Translations under genes and position numbers: made by a program
Shown here: one piece after another, positions 1-8,358 of the stretch
How positions within the stretch are numbered: the first letter of the stretch is position 1
How the letters are laid out: the number at the start of each line of letters is the position of its first letter
Origin: Desulfosporosinus sp.
GTDB lineage: Bacteria; Bacillota; Desulfitobacteriia; Desulfitobacteriales; Desulfitobacteriaceae
Reading direction: 5' to 3'
NCBI GenBank assembly: GCA_003513495.1
Contig: DOPM01000029.1
Location: 62,001 to 126,000, forward strand
DNA: 64,000 bases
The notes under the pieces: generated by a model
Seen by the model: only the letters and a program-made list of their open reading frames with translations
Told to the model about the DNA's origin: nothing
Database searches by the model: none

Positions 1-189
1 TCCCTCTCCAAGATCACCCACTGACCATGAACCTCCATTTAACTAACGTTCATTTCATTTAACTACTTTTGTTAAAATACAGCTTACACATGGTATTCTT
101 TATAGTTTAACATGATTTAGAAAATATTTCATCTATAAAGGATAGATAACCGAAAGACAGGGAATCTATGTAGAGAAAAAATATAAATT

Positions 190-447
190 TTAATAAAAGA
201 TACCTTTAATCAAAAACATAAATTCTTGGTATTCTGGAGAACCCTGCTCGGCCGTGAACAGGTCTTGCTGACATTCAGAACAAAAAAACATCCCTTGTAC
301 TCTGAATCCATCATATAGGCCTTCTTTAGGAACCTTTGTACAGCGATAACACACGGGGAGGAGTTTCCCTTCGTTTTGCATCAACCCTTCATTTTTCTCC
401 GAGATTTCTGAAGGGCCTTGATCAGGGATATTAGTAGTCTTAATCAT
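190..447 (-). CDS. gin: Gin (CsfB), anti-sigma-G factor family
   Basis: An 85-residue protein with two cysteine pairs, CYRC near residues 33-36 and CSEC near residues 56-59. This is the zinc-binding layout of the Gin/CsfB family. In Bacillus, Gin binds sigma-G in the forespore and prevents its premature activity. The N-terminal 30 residues are acidic and poorly conserved. The ATG is preceded by AGGAGG at a good distance. The gene starts 28 bp after the gerAC stop on the same strand, so it may be read through from the germination operon. Family assignment rests on the cysteine spacing and size; the sigma-G role is inferred. Confidence 0.8.
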   Translation of the reverse strand: MIKTTNIPDQGPSEISEKNEGLMQNEGKLLPVCYRCTKVPKEGLYDGFRVQGMFFCSECQQDLFTAEQGSPEYQEFMFLIKGIFY

Positions 448-475
448 TATTTATTCCTCCTAATTACTTCTACCC

Positions 476-1702
476 CTAGTCTTGCCCCTCTCCACCTGAA
501 TTAGTCGCACTGCTGCTTGACATTCCTGTATGATGAACCGTCACCTTTACATCTAAGGAAACAGGAAAATTCGCAATTTCCTCCTCCCATTGATCCTTTA
601 TTGTCTTCCAATACTGGGGATCCCTTTGCTCAATATGTCTTCCAATCCCTAAAAAATCTTGACCTAATTCTCTTTGTTTTTTTATAGCGCCCTCACATTC
701 CTTCTCAATCACTTTAGCAAAGCTCTCTTCTGCTTCTTTAGCCAGTTTTACCCACTCTGTTCCTGACAGTTGCTTATTTAGCCCTATGATTTCGTCAATG
801 GCGATGCTTGTTTTAATTTGGTAGTATAGTTCTTTAGATTCGTTATTTGTGTGCAATTTATACTTTGTTTTAGACTTTAACACTTGCCCACTAAACTTCA
901 CAGTGGTTTCTTCAAGATCCACTGTGTTAATGAAACGATTAAAAACCTCGTTTTCAAGCCACATATATCCTTTTGTTTCATCATCATTTAAAAAATCAAC
1001 TAAACGATCCCCCCTCAAAACCCCTGCTCCTTGAATCTGTAGCTCTTCTGCCTCACCACTCTTTTCTGCTTTATAGTTAATACCTTCTCCGGGTTTAATG
1101 CTTTTAACGACGGGAAGGATTGGCGCCGTACTTTGCCTGCCTAAAACGGTAAGGTAATGGCCTAACCGTACCGTAGGAAAAGTCGATAACTCATTCCCTC
1201 CTTCAATAATATAATTAATATATATGGCTGACAGGTGCTCTGAACGTAGTTTTAAATTTAGTATATCTTCAGCCCTTCCTCTAGCTAAAACGAGGTACAT
1301 CGAGCGACGAAATTCTGCAAAACGCTGAGCAAAATCCAACACATCATTAAATCCACCGGCTTTTGCAAAATCCTCTCCAATGACAATTACCTTAAGTGAA
1401 CCCATAAAGGGCGTCCGGTATGCACCCTTAGAAACTGTTTCAAAGGCTTCCCTGACGCTTGATGCCTCTGCACCTAATGTCCTCTGTAAAATCTCGGCTC
1501 CCGATGAACCTCCTTTCTTAGGCCGTGCATATTGCTGAGTGACGAGATAGGTCCCAGGTTTTTCTCCGAGATCAAATCCAATTCCTATAAGGGGAGCCAA
1601 GTTTTCTACTTCCCGCTTTCCCCAGCATCCAGATATAAACAAAAGACTGATACATAGTAATACTGGTGCAATTTTGTAGCTTCTCTTTAATTTAGTATTC
1701 AT
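476..1702 (-). CDS. gerAC: Ger(x)C family germinant receptor lipoprotein (C subunit)
   Basis: The C subunit of a GerA-type spore germinant receptor, 408 residues from the chosen start. It opens with a basic stretch, a hydrophobic segment and a lipobox LFISGC, with the lipidated cysteine at about residue 26, so it should be anchored on the outer face of the spore inner membrane. The sequence after it (GKREVENLAPLIGIGFD) is typical of Ger(x)C proteins. The ATG overlaps the upstream gerAB stop as ATGA, which fixes the start and suggests translational coupling. The last 20 residues are rich in Ser and Gly. It is the last receptor gene in the operon. Confidence 0.93.
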   Translation of the reverse strand: MNTKLKRSYKIAPVLLCISLLFISGCWGKREVENLAPLIGIGFDLGEKPGTYLVTQQYARPKKGGSSGAEILQRTLGAEASSVREAFETVSKGAYRTPFMGSLKVIVIGEDFAKAGGFNDVLDFAQRFAEFRRSMYLVLARGRAEDILNLKLRSEHLSAIYINYIIEGGNELSTFPTVRLGHYLTVLGRQSTAPILPVVKSIKPGEGINYKAEKSGEAEELQIQGAGVLRGDRLVDFLNDDETKGYMWLENEVFNRFINTVDLEETTVKFSGQVLKSKTKYKLHTNNESKELYYQIKTSIAIDEIIGLNKQLSGTEWVKLAKEAEESFAKVIEKECEGAIKKQRELGQDFLGIGRHIEQRDPQYWKTIKDQWEEEIANFPVSLDVKVTVHHTGMSSSSATNSGGEGQD

Positions 1703-2793
1703 GAAACACCAGCTTTCTTCTTCCAATATGACATTCCCCATAGGGTAAGTACCCATACAGATGCAAAGGGGAAGATTAGATAATTGTCAACGAATCCAAT
1801 TTCTATCTTTAAAGCAGGGCCTTTCTGAAACTTAAGTGCAATACCCATAAATATTATTCCCACAACGAGATTACACATAAAGCCTTTGGCGTTAAAAATA
1901 CTTTTTAAGCCCCAGATTACGGCAAAAAAGAAGGCACTTATCTTTATTACTAGAGCAGCAAACCATACTCCTAGAAATAAAGATTCAACACCTGCGATTG
2001 TCTTGCTTACCTCTACCATTTTTCCTAATACAAGTAAACCATAGACTAAATTTACAGTCTCCGAAGGGCCAAATACTGATATCTGAATTAGGACGACCAG
2101 CGTATTCAGAATACCTACTAAAAAAATAGTTTTCCATAACCCTCGCTTTAAATGGAGTAGTTCTCCCTTATTGGTAGACAAAAAGGGTAAGACTCCAGCC
2201 AAAAAAAGAATATACTCCATAACAAAAGGGCCAATTTTTGTCCCTCCCCAAAATATAGGTATCATTCCTTGACTCAGCAAGGGCATTAACTCCCCTTGTT
2301 CCACTCGAGGTATTGAAAGCCCAATGTTCAAAACCAAGGCAAACACAATCAGTGGAAAGAGTACTTCTGAAAAACGAGCAAACACTTCAATTCCCGATTT
2401 AACCAAGTATAAGACGAGTAGCAGACCACCAAGATAAAACATCTCAATAGGAGTTCGGGGCATAATAGAGGATTCATACATGTCCCCTAACTGTCCCAGC
2501 AATAGGCCTCCAAAGTAAATCATGATTAATACATAAAGGATTCCAATAATCTTGCTGATCCATTTTCCCCATAGTATTTCCGTAATCTGAAGCAAGTTCT
2601 TTTGGGGATATTGTTCCATCAGGGCCAGGACCATTAAACCATAGGGGATTCCAAGTGCAAAGCCGGGCAGAACACTTAGCCAGCTGTCCCTGCCAGCAAC
2701 CCCAGTCACCATCGAGGCTATGGGAAGAAAGGTAGTACCCATAAGTACTGCTGATCCTAATAAGGTAAATTGATGTGACGAGATTCTCTCCAT
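1699..2793 (-). CDS. gerAB: GerAB/GerXB transporter-like B subunit (second copy)
   Basis: An integral membrane protein of 364 residues with about ten hydrophobic segments. It belongs to the spore-germination branch of the APC transporter superfamily, the B subunits thought to bind the germinant. It starts MERISSHQF after AGGAGG; an upstream in-frame extension lies inside the preceding gene and has no better ribosome site. It is clearly paralogous to the gene directly upstream: long identical stretches such as LPGFALGIPY and SGIEVFARFSEV occur at the same positions. Only 2 bp separate the two genes. Both copies appear intact, so this is a duplicated B subunit rather than a decaying one. Confidence 0.92.
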   Translation of the reverse strand: MERISSHQFTLLGSAVLMGTTFLPIASMVTGVAGRDSWLSVLPGFALGIPYGLMVLALMEQYPQKNLLQITEILWGKWISKIIGILYVLIMIYFGGLLLGQLGDMYESSIMPRTPIEMFYLGGLLLVLYLVKSGIEVFARFSEVLFPLIVFALVLNIGLSIPRVEQGELMPLLSQGMIPIFWGGTKIGPFVMEYILFLAGVLPFLSTNKGELLHLKRGLWKTIFLVGILNTLVVLIQISVFGPSETVNLVYGLLVLGKMVEVSKTIAGVESLFLGVWFAALVIKISAFFFAVIWGLKSIFNAKGFMCNLVVGIIFMGIALKFQKGPALKIEIGFVDNYLIFPFASVWVLTLWGMSYWKKKAGVS

Positions 2794-2795
2794 TG

Positions 2796-3920
2796 TTACC
2801 CTTTCCCTCCTGATCGGGTTTCCTTTCGTCCTATACCAACACCCTTCTTCCAGTGTGCGACACCCCAAAGTGCAGGTATCCAAATAGCTACGAAAGGCAT
2901 TATTAAGTACTCGTCAACAAGTCCAATTTCCAAAATTAATGAAGGTCCTCTTACATATCTGAAGGCAATTCCTAAAAATACGACACATAGAGATAGTCTC
3001 CATTTTATTCCCTTCAAGCCAAAAACATATTCTAAACCCCAATTCGTTGCAAAAAAGAGCGAGCCAATTTTCAGAACCGCTGCACCAAACCAAACCCCTA
3101 AAAATACAGATTCAACGCCTGCAATTGTTCGGCTTATTTCCACCATCTTCCCCAATACTAGTAAACCATAGACCAAACGAACAGTTTCCGTCGGTCCAAA
3201 AACAAGGATCTGTATTATTACAATCAGCATGTCTAGGATTCCTACCATAAAAACAACTCGCCAAACTCCGCTCTTTAATTGCTTAAGCTCTTTCTCCCCT
3301 GTCGGTAGAAAAGCGATAACTCCCGCTAAGAAGATAATATAAGTCAACGGAAAGGGCATTACCTTGAATGCCCCTACTAATATCGGTTTAAATCCCTCAC
3401 TCAAAATAGGTAGGAGTTCCCCTTGTTCAATTCTGGGGATCGAGAGAACAATATTTAAGAACAAGGCGATGACGATTAATGGAAAGATTACCTCGGAAAA
3501 GCGTGCGAATACTTCGATTCCAGACTGTATCAATAAAAGAACGAGTATAATTCCTCCAAGGTAGAAAACCCCTAGCGGGGTTAAAGGCATGATCGAAGCC
3601 TGATAGATATCACCCACTTGGCCTAATAACAAGCCACCCAAATAACCGGCAACTAAAATATAAAAAGAACCTATGAGTTTTCCGATCAACTTTCCAAAGA
3701 GTGTTTCCGAAATCTGTAATAAATTATTGCTTGGATACTGTTCTAGAAGGGATAGTATCATTAAACTATAAGGGATTCCCAGTGCAAACCCAGGTAAAAC
3801 ACTCATCCAACCATCCCGACCGCCAACTCCAGTCACTATTGATGCCACGGGGAGAAACGTTGTACCCATGAGTACAGCCGCTCCCAAAGTTATAAATTGA
3901 TGTACTGAAATTCTTTCCAT
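2796..3920 (-). CDS. gerAB: GerAB/GerXB transporter-like B subunit (first copy)
   Basis: A 374-residue polytopic membrane protein of the GerAB family, between gerAA and a second gerAB. The start MERISVHQF follows GGAAGGGG, and the gene begins 2 bp after the gerAA stop. It shares roughly two thirds of its residues with the downstream copy by eye. The most visible differences are in the middle membrane segments and in the basic C-terminal tail, which ends in a Lys/Arg/Gly-rich stretch absent from the other copy. The two copies may recognise different germinants, or both may be needed in one complex; the sequence cannot decide. Confidence 0.92.
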   Translation of the reverse strand: MERISVHQFITLGAAVLMGTTFLPVASIVTGVGGRDGWMSVLPGFALGIPYSLMILSLLEQYPSNNLLQISETLFGKLIGKLIGSFYILVAGYLGGLLLGQVGDIYQASIMPLTPLGVFYLGGIILVLLLIQSGIEVFARFSEVIFPLIVIALFLNIVLSIPRIEQGELLPILSEGFKPILVGAFKVMPFPLTYIIFLAGVIAFLPTGEKELKQLKSGVWRVVFMVGILDMLIVIIQILVFGPTETVRLVYGLLVLGKMVEISRTIAGVESVFLGVWFGAAVLKIGSLFFATNWGLEYVFGLKGIKWRLSLCVVFLGIAFRYVRGPSLILEIGLVDEYLIMPFVAIWIPALWGVAHWKKGVGIGRKETRSGGKG

Positions 3921-3922
3921 TG

Positions 3923-5494
3923 CTACCCCTTCCCATTTGTTCGGGGTTCCTCTACGTCCATAAGTTGGGGACGACGCTTTAAGGCCCACCAGGGAGCTCG
4001 AACGAAGGTATCCTGCAGGAAGGCCCGAATCCGCAACGGGGCTACCGGACTAGTGTAGGGCACTCCAAAGGAGCGAAGGCTTAACAAGTGGATTGCGATA
4101 GCATACAGACCCATAGCTACCCCAAAAAAGCCAAGAATACCTGCCAAAATCATAAGTGGGAATCGCATCATTCTAACCGCAAGACTCAAATCATAATAGG
4201 GGATAGCATAACTCGCTACAGCCGTCAGTCCAATGATGATAACCATCAGTGGACTGACTAAACCGGCGTTCACTGCTGCATCTCCGATAATAAGTGCCCC
4301 AACAATTCCAATCGTTTGCCCAATTGGTTTTGGTAACCGAAGCCCTGCTTCCTGTAATATTTCTAAAACCACCGTCATGGTTAAGGCCTCTAAAAGAGCC
4401 GGAAAAGGTACGCCTTGCCGCCCCGCCGATATGCTCATCAGGAGATCTGTCGGTATAATTTCCTGATGAAACGTTGTCACTGCTATATAGACGCTAGGAG
4501 CTACAACGGCAACAAAGGATCCTACATACCGTACGAAACGAGAGAGGATTGCCGTCATGGCCCTTTGGTAATAGTCTTCATTGACGCTTAAAAATTGTGT
4601 TAATATTGCTGGTACCACAAGTGTTATAGGGGTTCCGTCAAGCATAATGCCTACTTTCCCTTCCAAAAGCTTTCCAGCCAAAACATCCGGTCGCTCAGTA
4701 TAAGCAACTTGTGGAAAAGGCGAATAAGGATTATCCTCAATCATTTCCTCGATATATCCGACGTCAATTACGCTATCCATCTTAATTTTACTTAATCTTA
4801 ACAACACTTCAGAAACTATATCTGGACTTGCTATTTTTTCAATATAGGTTACTACAAGATCCGTATTCGACATATCTCCTAATTTTAAGGATATTATCCG
4901 CAAGGAGGGATGTTTTATCTTGCGCCGCAAAAGGGAGGTATTAACTCGAAGAGTTTCCGCAAAACCCTCATGCGGCCCTTTGACGACCGACTCAGCTATT
5001 GGTTCATTAACGCCACGATTAGCCCATCCTCTGGCACCAACAACAATGGCCTCTGTTAAACTGCCGAAAAAAATGACTGAATCACCGGATAGAATACTAT
5101 CAACTGCATCTCCCATTTTGGATATCTTCTTAACTTCTATGCCAGGGATTAAGCTTTCCATTGTCTTATCGATTACATTTGCTAAGGTCACTTGGGCTAA
5201 TTCCGGATGTCCCACCAAATCTACCATAAGAGGTTTTAAGACAAATTGGTCGAGAAGATTTTTATCAACCAATCCATCCACAACCACTAACATACAGGGA
5301 ATACGTTCTTTTCCTTGGAGTAAAAATTCCCGAAACACAACATCGCTGCTCTTCGATAAGATTTCCTTCACCGTTTCTCCGGATAAAGGCTTATTCAGAT
5401 CCTCATCAAACGAATAGGAGGGAGATTTTCGTATCTTACGTTCTCCCTTAGGACGAATGGTTAGTTCCTTGATCATCTTCATCCAACTTCCCAT
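3923..5494 (-). CDS. gerAA: GerA family germinant receptor A subunit
   Basis: The A subunit of the germinant receptor, 523 residues. It has a long soluble N-terminal part (about residues 1-290), then several membrane segments and a short cytoplasmic tail ending in DVEEPRTNGKG. Family hallmarks include LLEGKVGIMLDGTP, which precedes the membrane domain, and PFPALLEALTMTVVLEILQEAG. The ATG at 5494 follows GGAGGGA at 6 bp; an in-frame ATG 54 bp upstream has no ribosome site. It is the first gene of a tightly packed operon (A-B-B-C). Expression in the forespore under sigma-G is expected from the family and was not demonstrated here. Confidence 0.94.
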   Translation of the reverse strand: MGSWMKMIKELTIRPKGERKIRKSPSYSFDEDLNKPLSGETVKEILSKSSDVVFREFLLQGKERIPCMLVVVDGLVDKNLLDQFVLKPLMVDLVGHPELAQVTLANVIDKTMESLIPGIEVKKISKMGDAVDSILSGDSVIFFGSLTEAIVVGARGWANRGVNEPIAESVVKGPHEGFAETLRVNTSLLRRKIKHPSLRIISLKLGDMSNTDLVVTYIEKIASPDIVSEVLLRLSKIKMDSVIDVGYIEEMIEDNPYSPFPQVAYTERPDVLAGKLLEGKVGIMLDGTPITLVVPAILTQFLSVNEDYYQRAMTAILSRFVRYVGSFVAVVAPSVYIAVTTFHQEIIPTDLLMSISAGRQGVPFPALLEALTMTVVLEILQEAGLRLPKPIGQTIGIVGALIIGDAAVNAGLVSPLMVIIIGLTAVASYAIPYYDLSLAVRMMRFPLMILAGILGFFGVAMGLYAIAIHLLSLRSFGVPYTSPVAPLRIRAFLQDTFVRAPWWALKRRPQLMDVEEPRTNGKG

Positions 5495-5547
5495 GCTAAT
5501 CTCCCTCCAATCCAGCTTATTTTGTCCGACAACGAGTTGATTATGCA

Positions 5548-5581
5548 CGAGTAGGGGGAATTCATGAATTACCCCTACTCG
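5548..5581. repeat. REP-like palindrome, copy 1
   Basis: A 34-bp palindrome with one mismatched pair, centred on AATTCATGAATT and flanked by GTAGGGG and CCCCTAC. It lies 54 bp upstream of the gerAA start. A second, perfect 28-bp copy of the core is at 62047-62074. It has no T-run and is not an obvious terminator; it could fold in the gerA leader RNA. Confidence 0.75.
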
Positions 5582-5631
5582 GCAAAATACTACCCCTGTC
5601 CCTTAAGACTATGATAATTTTTATTTACACA

Positions 5632-5670
5632 ATAAAAATAGCGTTCCTTTAATAATATTAAAGTGAACGC
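5632..5670 (-). terminator. Rho-independent terminator after the CBO0543-like gene
   Basis: Read on the minus strand, GGCGTTCACTTTAAT pairs with ATTAAAGGAACGCT, interrupted by small bulges, and is followed by TATTTTTATT. It ends transcription of the three-gene membrane cassette before the gerA operon. Confidence 0.7.
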
Positions 5671-5710
5671 CACCCATCAGAAAGTAATATAATCCTCTCT
5701 AACTTCTTTT

Positions 5711-6259
5711 TTAACGTTTAAAATTAGAATCATTGTAGAAATAGTTTGCTCCTAGATAAATTACAATTACAAACGGAATTGAGTAGTAATGATGCCAATG
5801 GTATGGTATATATAGGCCAAGCAAAACAGAAATCGGCTGTAAGATAAGTGAGCCAAATATAGCTAACACTATAGCTTTAACAATGGGTTTAACGTTTGGC
5901 TTGTAATGTAGAAATATCATAGTTAATACTGGTATGGCACTTAAGTCCCATGTTATGAATGGCGGTATAAGCGGCACTTCCTTGCTTGGATATCCCCATA
6001 AACGTAAGGCCATCCCCACAGCATCCAAATATGTGGCCACTATCATCGTAAAAAAACCCGCACATAGTAATCTGTAAGTATCAGGTTTTTTTCTTAAAAA
6101 GACCCAGAAGTAGACCCAGGATAGGATGATAATCGTTATCTCTATCCACCATCGCCAGGTAAAAACAATTTGATTCACCCAAGTTTCAAACAATACAGCA
6201 TTGGCTTGATGTAATAAATCATTTGCTCGTTCCACACCAGGTAGGGTAAAAGCCTTCAT
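5711..6259 (-). CDS. CBO0543-like multipass membrane protein
   Basis: A 182-residue protein with about five membrane segments. It resembles the small CBO0543 family of clostridial membrane proteins (aromatic-rich, WDLSAIPVLTMIFLHYKP in the centre). The family has no known function; members are common in spore formers. GGAG precedes the start. Two adjacent ATG codons (6262 and 6259) are possible, and the second has the better spacing. It is the last gene of a same-strand run with the two membrane proteins upstream, separated from the middle one by about 70 bp, and is followed by a terminator. Confidence 0.7.
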   Translation of the reverse strand: MKAFTLPGVERANDLLHQANAVLFETWVNQIVFTWRWWIEITIIILSWVYFWVFLRKKPDTYRLLCAGFFTMIVATYLDAVGMALRLWGYPSKEVPLIPPFITWDLSAIPVLTMIFLHYKPNVKPIVKAIVLAIFGSLILQPISVLLGLYIPYHWHHYYSIPFVIVIYLGANYFYNDSNFKR

Positions 6260-6331
6260 CATAATGCTCCTTTAAAATTAATTTCATGCTATACGCCTAG
6301 AAGCAGCCAATTATGGGATTTCAAATGATTC

Positions 6332-6805
6332 TTATACATATACAATATCCTCCAGACTTAATCTGCTAACACCCAGTGCATTATGTCGCCAAAGAGTATC
6401 TCTAATCATATCTAACTGATGATCATCACAATTAATAATCATGACAACTTCGGTCGCCTTAAGGTTTTTCTGCCTATTATCATACTTCTTTGTGATAATT
6501 AACTTAATCATAAAACCTATACCAAAACCCACTACCATACTAATTAGTCCCCACAGAATAGGGCCCCAGGTTAGTAGAAAGCCATAAATACCTCCAAACA
6601 AACAGAACATGGTTGCTAAGATTATTGGTAAATCCAACAAACTTAAACCATCAGAAGAGTGAAGGGTGTCAAATAGTTGTTTATCTTCCCCTCGTTTATC
6701 CATCGGCACGCAAAGAATACTCTCCTTTTTTATTCCTTTCATTTGAATTGATGTAATCGCTAACTCTAAATAATTGGAGTGTTCGAACGTAGATATAATA
6801 TACAT
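6332..6805 (-). CDS. Uncharacterised membrane protein with a central membrane hairpin
   Basis: A 157-residue protein I do not recognise by name. Residues 1-50 and 115-157 look soluble and share a beta-alpha pattern (YIISTFEHSNYLELAITSIQ and VVMIINCDDHQLDMIRDTLW). They are separated by two Gly-rich hydrophobic segments at about 57-106 (GGIYGFLLTW, GLISMVVGFGIGF). Soluble halves around a glycine-rich membrane hairpin resemble the layout of some general-stress membrane proteins, but this is only an analogy. The start has GAGGTTGG upstream. It sits 21 bp after the preceding membrane gene, so the two are likely cotranscribed. Confidence 0.6.
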   Translation of the reverse strand: MYIISTFEHSNYLELAITSIQMKGIKKESILCVPMDKRGEDKQLFDTLHSSDGLSLLDLPIILATMFCLFGGIYGFLLTWGPILWGLISMVVGFGIGFMIKLIITKKYDNRQKNLKATEVVMIINCDDHQLDMIRDTLWRHNALGVSRLSLEDIVYV

Positions 6806-6826
6806 TTATCCAACCTCATTCATTAT

Positions 6827-7615
6827 TTATTTGAAAGGCATTTTAAAGAGTTCTGACTGATAATTCTTCTTTAAAAATTTCGCTTGTTCCCATTCGAATA
6901 ATTTGTTGTTTTCTACAGCATTAACATAGGACTCGTATAGTGAAAACCAATAGATACAAGGAATATTTAATAACCAGTGTGTCGCTTCCGTACTTATATA
7001 AAGAGTTTTAACCAGTTCAAACTGTCCCAATAATGTAAAATGTATGGCTGGAAGCAACTTGGAAAGGTATGCCATAACTATAAACCAACTCATTGTAAAC
7101 AAAGCACTTGGAATTCTATGTATATAGATTTGTCCTAATCCAGGCATTAATGCCGACCATGCAAAAGCAATCCAGGGGGTTCGTTTGTCTAAATGATTTA
7201 TTTCTATAGAATTTATATTAAACATCTTAAGTTCAGCATCTTCTCTGGCTGCTAAAGTATATTGCTGATTAAGATCAACGGTAGTTCGATAGCTGTCCCA
7301 AACGGAAAAGAGATAAGTTGGGGCATAAAGCATAACCCAAGTGATATCAAGCACCTCTTTTGCCATTTCGAATCTACCTGTAAAAGAATATAAAATTGCA
7401 AGGTTGATATGTGCTTTGTAATTTATAAACACTTCCCAAATAAACAAAAGAAAACCCCTTAGGTATTTTGATAACAGCAAGTGTCCTAAGCCAGGAAATG
7501 CAAGGGACCAAAAAGCGATTATGTAAGGGTTTCTTAAATGGAGTTGGGTTGTACCCATCGTACTGATATAGGCTTTGTAACGTCTGACTGATGAATTTAA
7601 TTCTGGTCTATCCAT
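6827..7615 (-). CDS. Uncharacterised membrane protein made of two internal repeats
   Basis: A 262-residue membrane protein with no named family that I recognise. It consists of two repeats of about 117 residues. Residues 29-60 (AFWSLAFPGLGHLLL...) match 146-177 (AFAWSALMPGLGQIYI...). Residues 80-116 (GRFEMAKEV...PTYLFSVWDSY) match 197-237 (GQFELVKTL...PCIYWFSLYESY). The PGLG motif followed by a membrane segment recalls TM2-type proteins. The ATG has GGGAGG just upstream. It is the first gene of a three-gene membrane cassette lying between bofA and the gerA operon; a role in spore formation is only a guess from position. Confidence 0.6.
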   Translation of the reverse strand: MDRPELNSSVRRYKAYISTMGTTQLHLRNPYIIAFWSLAFPGLGHLLLSKYLRGFLLFIWEVFINYKAHINLAILYSFTGRFEMAKEVLDITWVMLYAPTYLFSVWDSYRTTVDLNQQYTLAAREDAELKMFNINSIEINHLDKRTPWIAFAWSALMPGLGQIYIHRIPSALFTMSWFIVMAYLSKLLPAIHFTLLGQFELVKTLYISTEATHWLLNIPCIYWFSLYESYVNAVENNKLFEWEQAKFLKKNYQSELFKMPFK

Positions 7616-7666
7616 TTTATCCTCCCTTTAAGGGCAATAGGTTCCAATTCCCCGAAATGGTTGGCA

Positions 7667-7703
7667 TAATAAAAACAAGGGAACTACTGTTAAATAGTTC
7701 CCA
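7667..7703 (-). terminator. Rho-independent terminator after bofA
   Basis: On the minus strand an 8-bp stem GGGAACTA / TAGTTCCC with an 8-nt loop is followed by TTGTTTTTATT. It separates bofA from the membrane cassette. Confidence 0.8.
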
Positions 7704-7767
7704 GTGCACACTTTCCGTATGCTCTTCTTCAGACCTTTTCCTAAATTATGTTCTTCTTATATACATT

Positions 7768-8022
7768 CTAAATCCCCAGCAACTGTAATACCGACAGTGC
7801 TAAAACTCCAGGAAAACCCAGTAATCCTACAATTATAATTGTAAATACATTAATCGGAATATCGAATCCGATGACACTTAGGAGTAAGTTAAAAATCCAC
7901 AGTCCAACAATTCCACCTAAAATATGTATCAGAACTTTAAGAGCTACTCGGGGTTGTCCTAATGATGAACGAACAATCAACGCTAACAAGATTATAAATA
8001 GTCCTAAAAAAACAAAGGTCAT
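7768..8022 (-). CDS. bofA: BofA-like pro-sigma-K processing inhibitor
   Basis: An 84-residue two-segment membrane protein. The motif GGIVGLWIFNLL followed by PINVFTIIIVGLLGFPGV is the BofA family signature. In Bacillus, BofA holds the SpoIVFB protease inactive in the forespore outer membrane until the engulfment checkpoint. The start follows AGGAGG; a long in-frame upstream extension runs into repeat DNA and is rejected. In Bacillus bofA lies next to recR (with a small gene between). Here nifJ and a repeat separate them, so the order dnaX-ybaB-recR-[nifJ]-bofA is kept with an insertion. Confidence 0.88.
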   Translation of the reverse strand: MTFVFLGLFIILLALIVRSSLGQPRVALKVLIHILGGIVGLWIFNLLLSVIGFDIPINVFTIIIVGLLGFPGVLALSVLQLLGI

Positions 8023-8107
8023 GGAAATCCTCCTTTGCCTAAAGCATGGTACATAATATGCACTTAGGGACAAAGTAGAACCATTCGTTTTATCTAAATT
8101 CGTTGTG

Positions 8108-8230
8108 AGAAAAACGCTACGCGTCTTTTTACTATACATGCCTTTGCTATGAAAGCAACTCAAGGGCTATGTCATCCTGAAGGAGGTACGACTGAAGGAT
8201 CTAGATCCTTCGCTGCGCTCAAAATGACAC
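8108..8230. repeat. Dispersed repeat family A, copy 1
   Basis: It contains the segment CTACGCGTCTTTTTACTATA, which recurs at 35941, followed by TGTCATCCTGAAGG and AGATCCTTCGCTGCGCTCA. The GATCCTTCGCT...ATGACA part recurs at 35941-36051 and 52958-53026, and a diverged form at 63565-63632. It is noncoding and lies between nifJ and bofA. Confidence 0.75.
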
Positions 8231-8291
8231 TGTACTAAGTCATACTCCCTCAATGATGCTGCTCATGTAGCACGAAAGTCTGGTACGTTGA

Positions 8292-8322
8292 GAAAAAGAG
8301 AGCAGGCTAAACCTGCTCTCTT
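8292..8322 (-). terminator. Rho-independent terminator after nifJ
   Basis: On the minus strand AGAGAGCAGG pairs with CCTGCTCTCT around a TTTAG loop and is followed by TTTTTC. It sits about 37 bp after the nifJ stop. Confidence 0.9.
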
Positions 8323-8358
8323 CTCGGAATTTGATCTATGCTAATTGTTTACTAGTTC

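Noticed and set aside
1..21. Possible start of a minus-strand gene (GTG at 21, then GDLGEG) running off the window edge
   Set aside because: Only seven codons are visible; a GGAGG lies upstream but nothing can be identified.
4920..5417. 165-codon plus-strand frame opposite gerAA
   Set aside because: It is a shadow frame of a well-supported gene, with no ribosome site and no recognisable domain.
8023..8163. 47-codon in-frame N-terminal extension of bofA
   Set aside because: It lies in repeat DNA and has no family similarity; the internal ATG has a perfect ribosome site.
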